A stretch of DNA of 64,000 nucleotides from Scatosoma sp045650185 (GTDB lineage Bacteria; Bacillota; Clostridia; Christensenellales; Borkfalkiaceae). Shown here piece after piece: positions 8,516 through 17,700 of this stretch (positions are counted from its first letter, which is position 1; each line of letters opens with the position of its first letter). The translations under genes and the position numbers were made by a program. The notes below the pieces were generated by a model that worked only from the letters and a program-made list of their open reading frames with translations, was not told where the DNA came from and did not search any database. The stretch lies in the NCBI GenBank assembly GCA_045650185.1, contig JAZRQY010000005.1, positions 193,903 to 257,902 of the forward strand, read 5' to 3'.

Positions 8516-9166
8516 TTAGAAAAAACGCCACAACGAGTCCATATCTTCCGCCAAGCAGGTTGCGCCGTTTTTAAGCAGAAATTCCTTGTCCTTAAAGCCC
8601 CAGCACACGGAAATGCACGGCAAGCCTGCGTTTTTCGCCGTCTGAATATCCACCTCGGAATCCCCTACGTAAACGGTGTCGGCAGGGCTTGTACCCAAAA
8701 TACGCATCGCCTCTAAAACGCTGTGCGGAGCAGGTTTTTTGGGTATGCCAGCCGCCTCGTTCTCCCCGATGGCGACGTCGATAAAATCCCCGAAATACGC
8801 CTTGCAAAGCCCCTTCACCGCAAAATCTACTTTATTGGAAACAACGCCGATTTTTATGCCCTCTGCTTTCAGCTTTGAGAGCAGCGTCATCACCCCGTCG
8901 TACGGACGAGTCTTGTGCTGACAATGGGCGGCGTAATACTCCTTAAAGTCCGCAAACATTTCCTCTGCGTTTGCCTCGCCCGACCTATCCTTTGTCGCCC
9001 GAACAAGCAACAAGGCGACACCGTTGCCGATATAGCCTCTCACCTCATCACGGGTGCAAACGGGCAGACCTTGCCCTTTTAGGGCAAAATTGACCGCGTC
9101 GGTCAGGTCGTCCAGCGTATCTAAGAGCGTTCCATCCAAGTCGAACAATACCGCAGAAACGCTCAT
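8516..9166 (-). CDS. HAD hydrolase, phosphoglycolate phosphatase-like
   Basis: A 216-residue haloacid-dehalogenase-superfamily phosphatase. Motif I is FDLDGTLLDT (Asp nucleophile at about residue 9), motif II VVSNK, motif III around KKPAPH, motif IV VYVGDSEVDI. The overall pattern matches Gph/PGP-type enzymes, which act on small phosphate esters such as 2-phosphoglycolate; the true substrate is unknown. Its ATG overlaps the stop of the response regulator gene (ATGA), implying translational coupling in a radC-kinase-regulator-HAD operon. Confidence 0.85.
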   Translation of the reverse strand: MSVSAVLFDLDGTLLDTLDDLTDAVNFALKGQGLPVCTRDEVRGYIGNGVALLLVRATKDRSGEANAEEMFADFKEYYAAHCQHKTRPYDGVMTLLSKLKAEGIKIGVVSNKVDFAVKGLCKAYFGDFIDVAIGENEAAGIPKKPAPHSVLEAMRILGTSPADTVYVGDSEVDIQTAKNAGLPCISVCWGFKDKEFLLKNGATCLAEDMDSLWRFF

Positions 9167-9807
9167 AATACCCTACCTATTGCCTGAATAGCATCCTGAC
9201 GGTTCTCGCTGTCCGTCTTGATATAGATCGCGGAAATATAGTTTCTCGTCGTCCCTTCCGTCAACTTGAGCGCGGAAGAAATCTGTCGGTTGGTAAAGCC
9301 CTCGTACATCATCAGGGCAATCTCCACCTCTCTATCGGACATCCCGAAAGCACGCTTCATCTTAATCTCTCTGTCCGCCGCAACGTCCTTTGCCGCCGAG
9401 GCGATACGCCTTGCAATCTTCGCAGGCAAAATGGTATCACCCTCGTGGGCGTTCTTCACCGCGTTAATCAACGAGGTACTGCTGATGTCCTTCAATAGAT
9501 ACCCGCTTGCCCCGTTGTTGATGGCGTTCAAAATATAGTCGCTGTCGTCAAAGGTCGTCAAAATCACGACCTTCGTATTCGGGTATTCCGTCTTGATTCG
9601 TTGCGTAGCAACGACTCCGTTCATATTCGGCATACGGATATCCAAAAGTACGACGTCCGCCACGTTTTTCGCCAAGCATTCGAGCGCCTCTAAACCGTCC
9701 CCGGCAATTCCCAAGACCTCTAAGCAAGGGTCTGTTTCCAAAATACCGCAAATCTCTTTTGCCAGCATCTCTTGGTCGTCCACGACCAACACTTTAATTT
9801 TTTCCAT
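9163..9807 (-). CDS. NarL/LuxR-family response regulator
   Basis: A 214-residue response regulator. The receiver domain has acidic residues DD at 10-11, the phosphoacceptor Asp in VVLLDIRMPN (about residue 55) and the Lys in GYLLKD. A LuxR-type helix-turn-helix follows (MSDREVEIALMMYEGFTNRQ). The downstream end has NYISAIYIKTDSENR, as in NarL-family regulators. It pairs with the histidine kinase directly upstream in the operon. Signal and targets are not evident. Confidence 0.92.
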   Translation of the reverse strand: MEKIKVLVVDDQEMLAKEICGILETDPCLEVLGIAGDGLEALECLAKNVADVVLLDIRMPNMNGVVATQRIKTEYPNTKVVILTTFDDSDYILNAINNGASGYLLKDISSTSLINAVKNAHEGDTILPAKIARRIASAAKDVAADREIKMKRAFGMSDREVEIALMMYEGFTNRQISSALKLTEGTTRNYISAIYIKTDSENRQDAIQAIGRVL

Positions 9808-9847
9808 AACAGCCCTCCTCTTTCGATTTTCAGCCTTCTATCAATTC

Positions 9848-11149
9848 TCAGTCCTCTATCGGCAAACGCACGACGACCTCCAAGCCGTCCCCCTCTTCCG
9901 AGGTCAGTTGCAAGCTACCGCCCAAACGCTCTGCGCTCTCCGACATCGCGGTCAGCCCAAAGCCCTTCTTCAGCCCGTTCACATCTGCGCCACAACCGTT
10001 GTCGGAAACAAGCAATTTTACTTGCCCAAACTCCGGTTTCAGCTCTACCCAAAACGCCGTTGCTCTGCCGTGGCGCAAGCCGTTGGAAATGCACTCCTTC
10101 AAGGCGTTGCACAACATTCTGTCGCTAGCGGCAGACACGGTGATATCTTCAATTTCATAACGAATGGAAATCCCTGTCCCCAGAACCGATTCCTCAATCA
10201 CCTTCGTCAGTTCTGCCTTCAGCGTTCCCCTTGCGGTATTGCCCGAAAGCACGTGTACGCTCTCGCGCAACTGCTCTAAAGCGTTCTTCGCCTGCAGATT
10301 TGCCGCAATCAGCTTAATTTTCGCATCCTCGGGATTCTTGTCGATGACGAGTTTCGCCGCCTCCGTCTGCATAATAACGGTGGTGATGGAATGCCCTGCG
10401 GTATCGTGAATTTCCTTGGCGATACGCTGTCTTTCCTCCAAAGCCGTTGCCTCGGCAAGCGAATCATACGCTTTTTGCAGTTCGCTACGGCTCTCCCCGA
10501 GTTCCGTCAACGCCTTATCCAATTTCAAATACTGTCGATAAAAGCCCAGCGCAAAGTTCATCAAGAAGAAATGCGCCACCAACGCAACGAGCGCCCAAAC
10601 GGAGTCGGAAATAACGACGGCGTAAGGCAGGTCCGCGCCGCCACGCCAAAGGCTCATCGCCAGCCAGCACGAGGCGATATAAATCGGAATAGAGGAAATA
10701 AACACCACCAACGTGTAAATGGGTTTCTTCGAGGTGAGATAATACCCGGAAAGTATGATAATATACAAGAAAATTAGATAGTTCGAGCCCGTGACCGCAA
10801 TCATCGCCACCGAGGCAATCATCTCCCAAATAAAGCAGATGACCTTCACCGCCGAACCCTTCGCCAAAAACAAACGCACCGCATTCCCGACGGTCAAAAT
10901 AGCGCTGGCGATAATCAGCGCCACCAAGCGTTGAGGGAAAGAGCTCCCCTCCATCGGCAGTTTTCGTTGCGAAAACAGTTCGACGAACAACAGCATCTCC
11001 GTCACGACGATGAGAATATACATCAGCACCTTTGCCGCCGCCGCAACCTTCGGTTCCGTCTTCCAATCGATTTTCTTTTCAAAGAACTTATAAAACCTGC
11101 TCTGTTTGAGCTTTTCCGACAACTTACTCGGGGGATTAGTCTTTCCCAT
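9848..11149 (-). CDS. NarL-type sensor histidine kinase (HisKA_3)
   Basis: A 433-residue membrane kinase with six or so N-terminal hydrophobic segments (about residues 35-215), a short coiled coil, a HisKA_3 dimerisation domain with the phosphoacceptor in ERQRIAKEIHDTAGHS, and a HATPase_c domain (NALKECISNGLRHG for the N box, DNGCGAD for the G1 box). It lacks an extracellular sensor domain, so the signal may be sensed in the membrane, as in DesK- or LiaS-like kinases. The ATG follows GGAGGGGAATT and overlaps the radC stop by 14 bases. Confidence 0.9.
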   Translation of the reverse strand: MGKTNPPSKLSEKLKQSRFYKFFEKKIDWKTEPKVAAAAKVLMYILIVVTEMLLFVELFSQRKLPMEGSSFPQRLVALIIASAILTVGNAVRLFLAKGSAVKVICFIWEMIASVAMIAVTGSNYLIFLYIIILSGYYLTSKKPIYTLVVFISSIPIYIASCWLAMSLWRGGADLPYAVVISDSVWALVALVAHFFLMNFALGFYRQYLKLDKALTELGESRSELQKAYDSLAEATALEERQRIAKEIHDTAGHSITTVIMQTEAAKLVIDKNPEDAKIKLIAANLQAKNALEQLRESVHVLSGNTARGTLKAELTKVIEESVLGTGISIRYEIEDITVSAASDRMLCNALKECISNGLRHGRATAFWVELKPEFGQVKLLVSDNGCGADVNGLKKGFGLTAMSESAERLGGSLQLTSEEGDGLEVVVRLPIED

Positions 11150-11858
11150 AATTCCCCTCCGCCAACAGTTGTAATATCGAGCAGCTACGGCTGATACCGC
11201 CAAGCTTACCTTCCTTATAATAGCTGTACACTCCGTCGTTGCCGCACACGACGTGGTCGCAGAGCAACAGGTTATGGAAACTGCACATCCATTGAATCTT
11301 CTTGGTCATTTCGTGGTCCGCATTCGAAGGGTTAGATCTTACGCCCGGGTGGTTGTGCACCAGCACGACACCTGCCACGCCACGCACCTCTAAGATAGCG
11401 GTCATCGCCTCGGGCTTGATGTCGGCAAAGTCCTGCGCGTTCGCCGAAAAGCGTCTGCGTTGCAGGATTTTTCCCGAACGGTCCACCAAGAAACAATCGA
11501 GCACCTCTTCCTGAAGGTAGGAATACTCACGATAGACGTAGGCAGAGAACTCTTCTTGGTCGTACGCAGCAGGAAAACGGTCGCGATATTCCGCGTAATA
11601 GCGTTCGCAGAAAGTGCCGATACAACGAAGATAGGACGCCAAGGATTCCCCTACGCCGTCTACCTCTTTCAGCTGTCGCACGGACGCGCCAAGCACCGCA
11701 GGTACGGTGCCAAACCGAGCCAGCAGACGATGCGCCAAGTCGTTGGTATTGATTCTGGGAACGGCATTAAACAGCAACGCCTCCAATACCTCGTGTTCGG
11801 GCAAAATACCTACCCCGAGCTTTTCAATTAACCGCTTTCTATGTCCTGCGTGTTCCAC
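11136..11858 (-). CDS. radC: RadC family JAB-domain protein
   Basis: A 240-residue RadC-like protein: an N-terminal helix-hairpin-helix part (LKEVDGVGESLASYL, about 63-77) and a C-terminal JAB/MPN metalloprotease-like domain with VHNHPGVRSNPSNAD (H-x-H-P...P-S-x-x-D zinc-site pattern). RadC was once linked to DNA repair, but its biochemical role is not established. It appears to start with GTG behind AGGTAGCAG. It is the first gene of the radC-kinase-regulator-HAD operon. Confidence 0.88.
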   Translation of the reverse strand: MEHAGHRKRLIEKLGVGILPEHEVLEALLFNAVPRINTNDLAHRLLARFGTVPAVLGASVRQLKEVDGVGESLASYLRCIGTFCERYYAEYRDRFPAAYDQEEFSAYVYREYSYLQEEVLDCFLVDRSGKILQRRRFSANAQDFADIKPEAMTAILEVRGVAGVVLVHNHPGVRSNPSNADHEMTKKIQWMCSFHNLLLCDHVVCGNDGVYSYYKEGKLGGISRSCSILQLLAEGNYGKD

Positions 11859-11890
11859 CTGCTACCTCGTCATTGATAAAATATAGCTAT

Positions 11891-11919
11891 ATTTTACCAC
11901 GTTTTTTGTAAAAAGTCAA
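11891..11919 (-). promoter_or_regulatory. Promoter of the radC operon
   Basis: Minus strand TTGACT (11919-11914), 17-bp spacer, TAAAAT (11896-11891). Confidence 0.75.
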
Positions 11920-12027
11920 AGGCAAAGCAAAAAAACACCCCTCTATAAAAAATTTTTTCATATTTTTTTGAAAAAATCCCGAAAAAGAGTGGAAATTAAC
12001 GGCGTTTTCAGGTACAATAGTATAGGT

Positions 12028-12305
12028 AAGCTGACAAGACTTGAACCATTTCAGTCTTAAAATGTTATTTTGCGCGCCTTTAAGACGGTTGCGCCCTTGC
12101 AGTATAACGATACGGCGGCGGTCGCCACCGCCTAAATGCATCACAAAATCTCTATTTTAAGATGCTTTGCAGTTTTCACGAGCGCGAAATTTCTTAAATG
12201 AAAGGATTTTCGCGCAGGAATACTGCCCGTATTGCAAGAGGAAATCCTGAACAGTTAGGGGATTTCTCGTCGTCAAAACCTAAATGATTCAAGTCATGTC
12301 AGCTT
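12028..12305 (+). ncRNA. Structured leader RNA, copy 1
   Basis: A 278-base stretch whose ends are complementary (12028-12051 with 12282-12305, 22 of 24 positions). Inside lies a core (12055-12164) closed by CTTAAAAT/ATTTTAAG that contains the hairpins GTATaacgATAC and GGCGGTcgccACCGCC. A three-hairpin insert (12180-12270) follows, including GCGCGAAA/TTTCGCGC. A TACAAT -10 box (12013-12018) puts the RNA start at the first arm. It lies directly before the PepV gene, leaving the AAGAGGTG ribosome site free. The core recurs, inverted, at 18826-18931. Class unknown to me. Confidence 0.7.
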
Positions 12306-12326
12306 AAGAAATTTAAGAGGTGTCCT

Positions 12327-13691
12327 ATGCATATAACCGAACGCTATTTTGATGAAACCGTAGAATTTATCGCAGAGATTTTGAAATATGATTCGTCCAT
12401 GAAAGAGGCGGAAGAAAACGCTCCCTTTGGGAAAGAGGCGGCTGAATGCTTGCAGGCGTTTTTGGCGAAAGCGGAAAGCTTTGGCTTTGAAACGAAGAAT
12501 TACGATAACTACGTCGGCGAGGTTATCTTTGGCGAAGGCGAGCCGTTTGCGATTTTGGCGCACCTTGACGTCGTCCCTGCAGGTGACGGTTGGATCTATC
12601 CCCCCTTCGGTGGCGTGATCAACGACGACGTTTCCTCTACGGGCGTAAAAGGTAAAAAGATTTGGGGCAGAGGCGCGTTGGACGACAAAGGCCCTGCCGT
12701 CTGCTGTCTGTACGCCATGAAAGCGTTGAAGGACGAGGGAATCGTTCCCAAACGCCAGCTCCGTCTGATTTTGGGTTGCAACGAGGAAAGCGGCTGGAAA
12801 TGTATCGAACATTACAACAAGGTGGCGAAGATGCCGAAAGAGGGCTTTACGCCCGATGCAGACTTCCCTGTCATCTATGCGGAGAAAGGGATTTTGCATT
12901 TCACAATGCACTTCCCTATCGAAAACGCGCCTTTCAAGACCTTGACGGCAGGCGAGCGTGTGAATATGGTGTGCAGTAAAGCCACCGCGCTCATTACCAA
13001 AGAGGCAGGCAGTCAACTCGCTCTCTATGAAAACTTTGAGGAGTGTTTCTACGACAACACGACGGGGTATTTGACCACTTACGGCAAGTCCGCGCACGCC
13101 TCCACCCCCGACCAAGGCGACAACGCTTTGGAAAAGCTGATGGCGTTTTTCGCAAGCGTAAACGAGGACTGCAAAGAGGCGTACGAGATTGCGTTTTTGG
13201 ACCGTTTTGGGCTGAAAACTATGAAGGACGAAACGGGCAGACTGACGATGTCGCCCAACCTTGCGCGTTATGAAGACGGCGCGCTCCACCTTACGGTGGA
13301 TATCCGTTTCCCTTCCACACATACGAAGGAAGAGGTGCTTGGCGCTTTGGAGAAAAACGGAGTTGCTTATACGGTTGAAAGCTATCAACCGCCCCTTTAC
13401 AATAACCCGAACGGAAAGCTGATACGCACCCTATTGTCCGTGTATGACGAGTGTATGGGCACGACCAGTCAGCCGATTGCTATCGGCGGCGGCACGTACG
13501 CGAGAGCCCTCGAAAACGGCTGTGGTTTTGGCCCGGAAATCCCCGGCGAAGTGAGCACCATTCACCAGGCAAACGAGTTCGTTTCCTTCGAGCGTATCGC
13601 GCTGATGAACAAAGTGTATTACGAGGCAATTTATCGTACCGCTTGCGAGGAAAAGCACCGCGTTGCGACGATAAGAATTGCAAAAAAATAA
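12327..13691 (+). CDS. pepV: M20 dipeptidase, PepV/Sapep-like
   Basis: A 454-residue zinc peptidase of the M20 family. Metal and catalytic motifs are visible: LAHLDVVPAGDGW (about 77-89), GRGALDDKGP (about 113-122), NEESGW (about 150-155), and a late HQANE. Pattern and length match PepV-like dipeptidases, cytosolic enzymes that cleave dipeptides of broad specificity. The lid domain carries KSAHASTPDQGDNAL. It is transcribed behind the 278-nt structured leader, so its expression may depend on that RNA. Confidence 0.9.
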   Translation: MHITERYFDETVEFIAEILKYDSSMKEAEENAPFGKEAAECLQAFLAKAESFGFETKNYDNYVGEVIFGEGEPFAILAHLDVVPAGDGWIYPPFGGVINDDVSSTGVKGKKIWGRGALDDKGPAVCCLYAMKALKDEGIVPKRQLRLILGCNEESGWKCIEHYNKVAKMPKEGFTPDADFPVIYAEKGILHFTMHFPIENAPFKTLTAGERVNMVCSKATALITKEAGSQLALYENFEECFYDNTTGYLTTYGKSAHASTPDQGDNALEKLMAFFASVNEDCKEAYEIAFLDRFGLKTMKDETGRLTMSPNLARYEDGALHLTVDIRFPSTHTKEEVLGALEKNGVAYTVESYQPPLYNNPNGKLIRTLLSVYDECMGTTSQPIAIGGGTYARALENGCGFGPEIPGEVSTIHQANEFVSFERIALMNKVYYEAIYRTACEEKHRVATIRIAKK

Positions 13692-13695
13692 CGTT

Positions 13696-13955
13696 AAAAA
13701 TCCCCGATAGATGATTTGCTGTGCAAATCGCGATATGCCTTCGGCGCGATATGCCTAAAGGCGCGATATATTTTCCAAAGGAAAATGCGATATGCTTGCC
13801 TATGGCAAGCGTTGTGGAAAGATTTCCATAACTTCGCCTTTGGCGAAACTTCACTTGGGGCAACCGCCCAAAACTTCACTATCGAAGATAACTTCACTTC
13901 CGCAGGAAACTTCACCGATAAAAAATCTCCAACAATCGGGGATTTTTTATTTTTG
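13696..13955. repeat. Hairpin-cassette array 2a inside a terminator-like stem
   Basis: The array is enclosed by AAAAATCCCCGAT (13696-13708) and its exact complement ATCGGGGATTTTT (13935-13947), the latter followed by a T-tract. It therefore looks like a terminator of the PepV gene whose loop is filled by hairpins. The left half uses a GCGATATG spacer with hairpins such as TTTTCCaaaGGAAAA and CTTGCCtatGGCAAG. The centre is GTTGTGGAAAGATTTCC. The right half uses AACTTCACT with hairpins TTCGCCtttGGCGAA and TATCGaaGATA. Confidence 0.78.
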
Positions 13956-13959
13956 AGGG

Positions 13960-14175
13960 TGAATTGCATACTTCGTCTGCGTGAATTGCCTGCGGCGTGA
14001 ATTGTTTTGCAGGGCAAAACGTGAATTGATTGACACTAGTCAATCGTTGCGGTAGATATTAAAAATTTTCCATAACGCAAAGCAGAGCTTTGCAATTCAC
14101 GAACGCATTTTAGCGTTCAATTCACGACGGCTGTGCCGTCAATTCACGAAATCGCAGATTTCAATTCACGCAAAT
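13960..14175. repeat. Hairpin-cassette array 2b
   Basis: A second symmetrical array. Left spacer GTGAATTG, with hairpins TTTTGCagggCAAAA and ATTGACactaGTCAAT. The centre is GTTGCGGTAGATATT. The right spacer is AATTCACG, the reverse complement of the left-hand type, with hairpins GCAAAGCagaGCTTTGC, GAACGCattttaGCGTTC, GACGGCtgtGCCGTC and GAAATCgcaGATTTC. It ends in an AT-rich stretch (14180-14260) in which I see no gene. Confidence 0.78.
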
Positions 14176-14262
14176 TCCATAAAAGTTATACACGATTTTT
14201 TCAAGTTTTTTTTGAAAAATACGAAAGAAAATAAATATTCTGCAAATCGAACAAAAAATTGA

Positions 14263-14340
14263 TTGACATAATTTGACTTCTATTCTATAATATAACTATC
14301 TATATATTGTACGCGCACGTGTGCATGCGATACAATATAT
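14263..14340 (+). promoter_or_regulatory. Consensus promoter with 5'-end hairpin
   Basis: TTGACA (14263-14268), 17-bp spacer, TATAAT (14286-14291). The predicted transcript begins with an inverted repeat, ATATATTGTA (14302-14311) and TACAATATAT (14331-14340). The next gene on this strand starts at 14759, so the leader would be about 460 nt and include the repeat at 14355. Confidence 0.75.
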
Positions 14341-14354
14341 GGCGCGCAGGCGAA

Positions 14355-14482
14355 TGTCATCCTGAGCGTAACCCGAAAGAGCGCGGTCGAATGGATCTAA
14401 AAAAGGGATTCTTACTCGCCATAGCTCGTGGTGTCGCAAGGCGAGCCCTGCTCGCGCGTCGGTGTCCCTCCTCAGAATGACA
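14355..14482. repeat. Dispersed intergenic repeat (TGTCATCCTGAG type)
   Basis: Bounded by TGTCATCCTGAG (14355-14366) and CTCAGAATGACA (14471-14482), near-perfect inverted ends, with a GAATGGATCT core segment. Elements with these ends are widespread in bacterial intergenic DNA. A partial further copy of the right end (GCAGAATGACA) follows at about 14506-14517. No coding potential. Confidence 0.65.
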
Positions 14483-14562
14483 ATGCGGAAAAATGCAACC
14501 GCCTCGCAGAATGACAATACTGAGGCATAATACAATCGAAAAACAAAAAACAACCCCTAGGG

Positions 14563-14612
14563 GTTAATTGTTGTTAGCACAACAATTAACAACAATTGAT
14601 AGAAGAATTGTT
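14563..14612. promoter_or_regulatory. Strong inverted repeats before the surface-protein gene
   Basis: A perfect 12-bp stem, GTTAATTGTTGT/ACAACAATTAAC with a TAGC loop (14563-14590), then a second inverted repeat, AACAATT/AATTGTT (14591-14612). A TATAAT box at 14695-14700 lies downstream. These could be operator sites or an RNA hairpin in the 14298-origin leader. Confidence 0.5.
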
Positions 14613-14758
14613 TCCATTTCGAAGTGGTAAAAAAAATAATGCTATGGTTTTAGATACGCGTTATCCACACTATGGTTTGGCGCTTGCGCCCGTTTATAAT
14701 CGAAAAACAAAAAAATAAGTACGAAAAAAATATTTTATTACAAAGGAGAAAAAAACCT

Positions 14759-17700
14759 ATGTTGAATGTAAGAGTAAAAAAAGCACTACTCACCATTCTA
14801 ACGGCATGCCTGACGGTACTGATGACGATCGGCGCGGTTCTCGGCTTCACGCCCACGACCCTCTCTGCAAAGGCTGCAGCAGGCGACACGTACACCTTGG
14901 TTACCAGCGTCAATGATTTGAAAGTCGGCGACCAAGTTGTCATCGTTGCAAGCGGCTTTAATTACGCCCTTAGCACCACGCAGCAAACCAACAACCGTAC
15001 TGGCGCTGAGATCACTAAAGGCGATAATACCGTAACCATCAACGACAACGTTCAAGTTCTTACCTTGGAAGCTGGTACGAAAGATGGTACGTTTGCCTTC
15101 AATACGGGCAGCGGTTATCTGTATGCGGCATCTAAGAGTTCCAACCACTTAAAAACTGGCTCTAAAAACGATAACGCTTCTTGGGAAATTACCATCACGA
15201 GCGCAGGCGTTGCAACCATTAAAGCGCAGGGTGCAAATACCAAAAATTGGTTGCGTTTTAACAACGGCAACAGCCCCAAGCTTTTCTCCTGCTACTCGAG
15301 CGGACAAGCTGACGTTTCCATTTACAAGATGGAAACTGGTAACACTGGTAACGCTTGTGCCCATGAAGATACAACGGTTACTTATACCTATCTTGAAGAT
15401 GATACCCATACCGTAACCACCACCTGTAACAATGCCGATTGCGGAAATGTTAAGAAAGAGAATGTTGATTGCAACTACGGTGACGAAATAACGGTTCCCG
15501 CTACTGAAGAAGCAACTGGTCGTATCTATGTGGTTTGTGGCGATTGCAAGCACGAAAAGACTATTAAAGAACTTCCGAAAATAAATGCGACGAAATACAC
15601 GTTAAGCTTTTCTGTTCCCAAAGAAGTTCCTTCCGTAGCATCCGTAGAAGTTGCGGAAGGCTATACTTGTGTATTAGAAGCCGCCGCCGACTATAACGAC
15701 TACACCTTTGCAGGTTGGGCAGTAGCAACGTTGGAAAATGTTACCACCACCGCCCCCACCCTGTATAAGGCAGGCGCTGAGTATACAATGGGCGCAGCAG
15801 ACACCACTTTGTATGCTGTATATTCCTATTCCGCAGGTGGCAGCGGCAACTTTGAAAAGGTAACCGAAAACCTTTCCAACTGGTCGGGTGAATATCTTAT
15901 CGTTTACGAAGCAGGAAACGTTGCATTTAATGGCGGTTTGGAAAAACTGGATGACACCAAAAATACCATCGCCCTTACCGAAGACCTTGCCATCTCCGAT
16001 AACACTATCGTAGGCAACGAAAAATCGAAGGCTGCAACATTTGTAATTGAACAAACCGAAAGTGGTTACACGATTAAATCCGCAAGTGGTTATTATATTG
16101 GACAAACATCAAATGCAAATGGTTTAGCATCCAACAACTCTACAACCTACTCCAATACCATTTCCATTAACAACGATGGCACTGTTAACCTCGTTTCTGG
16201 CGGCGCATACTTGCGTTATAATAAAGCTTCGGATCAAGCACGTTTCCGTTATTTCAAGTCTGGAACCTATACATCCCAACAAGCAATCACGCTCTATAAA
16301 TTAGAAGCTGCTACGGTTTACTACACCACGAACTTAGGACACGTACATTCCTTCACGGAAACTGAAGTTGAAGCAACCTGTACCGAGGCTGGTGGTATTA
16401 GAAAAACCTGCGATTGCGATCATACGGAATTCGTACCAACTGCAGAGGCACTTGGTCATAACTACGAAATCACCGAAACCATCGCAGGCACCTGCCAGGC
16501 AAAAGAAGTTACCAACTACACCTGCAGCCGCTGCCCTGCAACGAAAACGGAAGAAGGCGAATTGGGTGATCACGTCTACGTTGACAACGTATGTAGCATA
16601 TGTAGCTTTGTTGATCCCCTTTCCGTTGACTATTCTGGTTATTACTACTTTACCTTTAACAAAGATATTAAGGATGAAAATGACAATAGAGTACCCGCAA
16701 CTCTGTACGTAAAGAATGATTGGGATAAGAGCAAAGATAGATACGTGGCGTATCCTAATCAGCCTACCAGCGAATTGGGTAGCTACCTCTTCCGCTTGGT
16801 ACGCAACGAAGACGGTACCTACAACATTTACGAAGGTACTTCCAACAATCTGTTTGCTGAAGGTACAGAAAACGTATTCGTTGTTAAAAACGGCGAATAT
16901 TACAACATCTACAATGCAGACAATATTTATTTCTCACTGAATAAAACCTTTGGTGATAACTACATGAAGTTTTATCCTAGTGAACAAACCCGCAACATTA
17001 CCTTTGTAGAATACAAAGAAATCGTTTCTGCAGGCTTGACCCTTGGCGAAGAGTTGGTTGTAAACTACAAGGTAGCTATGGACGATAAGTATGCCACTGC
17101 TGAAATGACCTTCACGATGAACGGCGTAGAAACCACCGTTACTGGTACGAAGGAAGGAAACGTTTACGTTTACTCGCTTGCAATCGCTCCTCAACACATG
17201 GGCGAAGAAATCTCCGCAGTGTTGACCTTCAACGACGAAACCTTGGCATCCAAGGAAAGCTACAGCGTGAAGGCTTATGCGGAATACCAGTTGGAAAATT
17301 CCACCAACGAAACGTTGAAACAGCTGGTTGTCGATATGCTGTACTACGGCAAAGCGGCACAGGAATACAAGAATTATAAGACGGATGAGCTTGTAACGGA
17401 ATTCTTAGCGGATGTAACGGGTGCACCCACGCCGAACACCGCTGCTCCTACCACCACCGACTTCGAGTTGGTTAACGAGCTTGCAGCAGGTAGTACCTAT
17501 CCCGCTTACTTCGTAGGCGCAGGCGTAAGATTCGGCGCTGACAACAAGATTTTCGTAGAACTGAGCACCGTTGAAAACGTTACGCTGAAAGTAAACGGCG
17601 TAGAATTCAAGCCCACCAGCAATACTTTCTACACCGAAGGCTTGAAAGCAACTCAGTTTGGCGATACGTTCACGTTTGAACTGTACTGCGACGGCGTATT

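Noticed and set aside
12294..13388. 364-codon open frame antisense to the PepV gene
   Set aside because: Mirrors the codon bias of the real gene; no ribosome site and no recognisable domain.
14296..14553. 85-codon minus-strand frame
   Set aside because: Lies wholly within the dispersed TGTCATCCTGAG repeat; no ribosome site.
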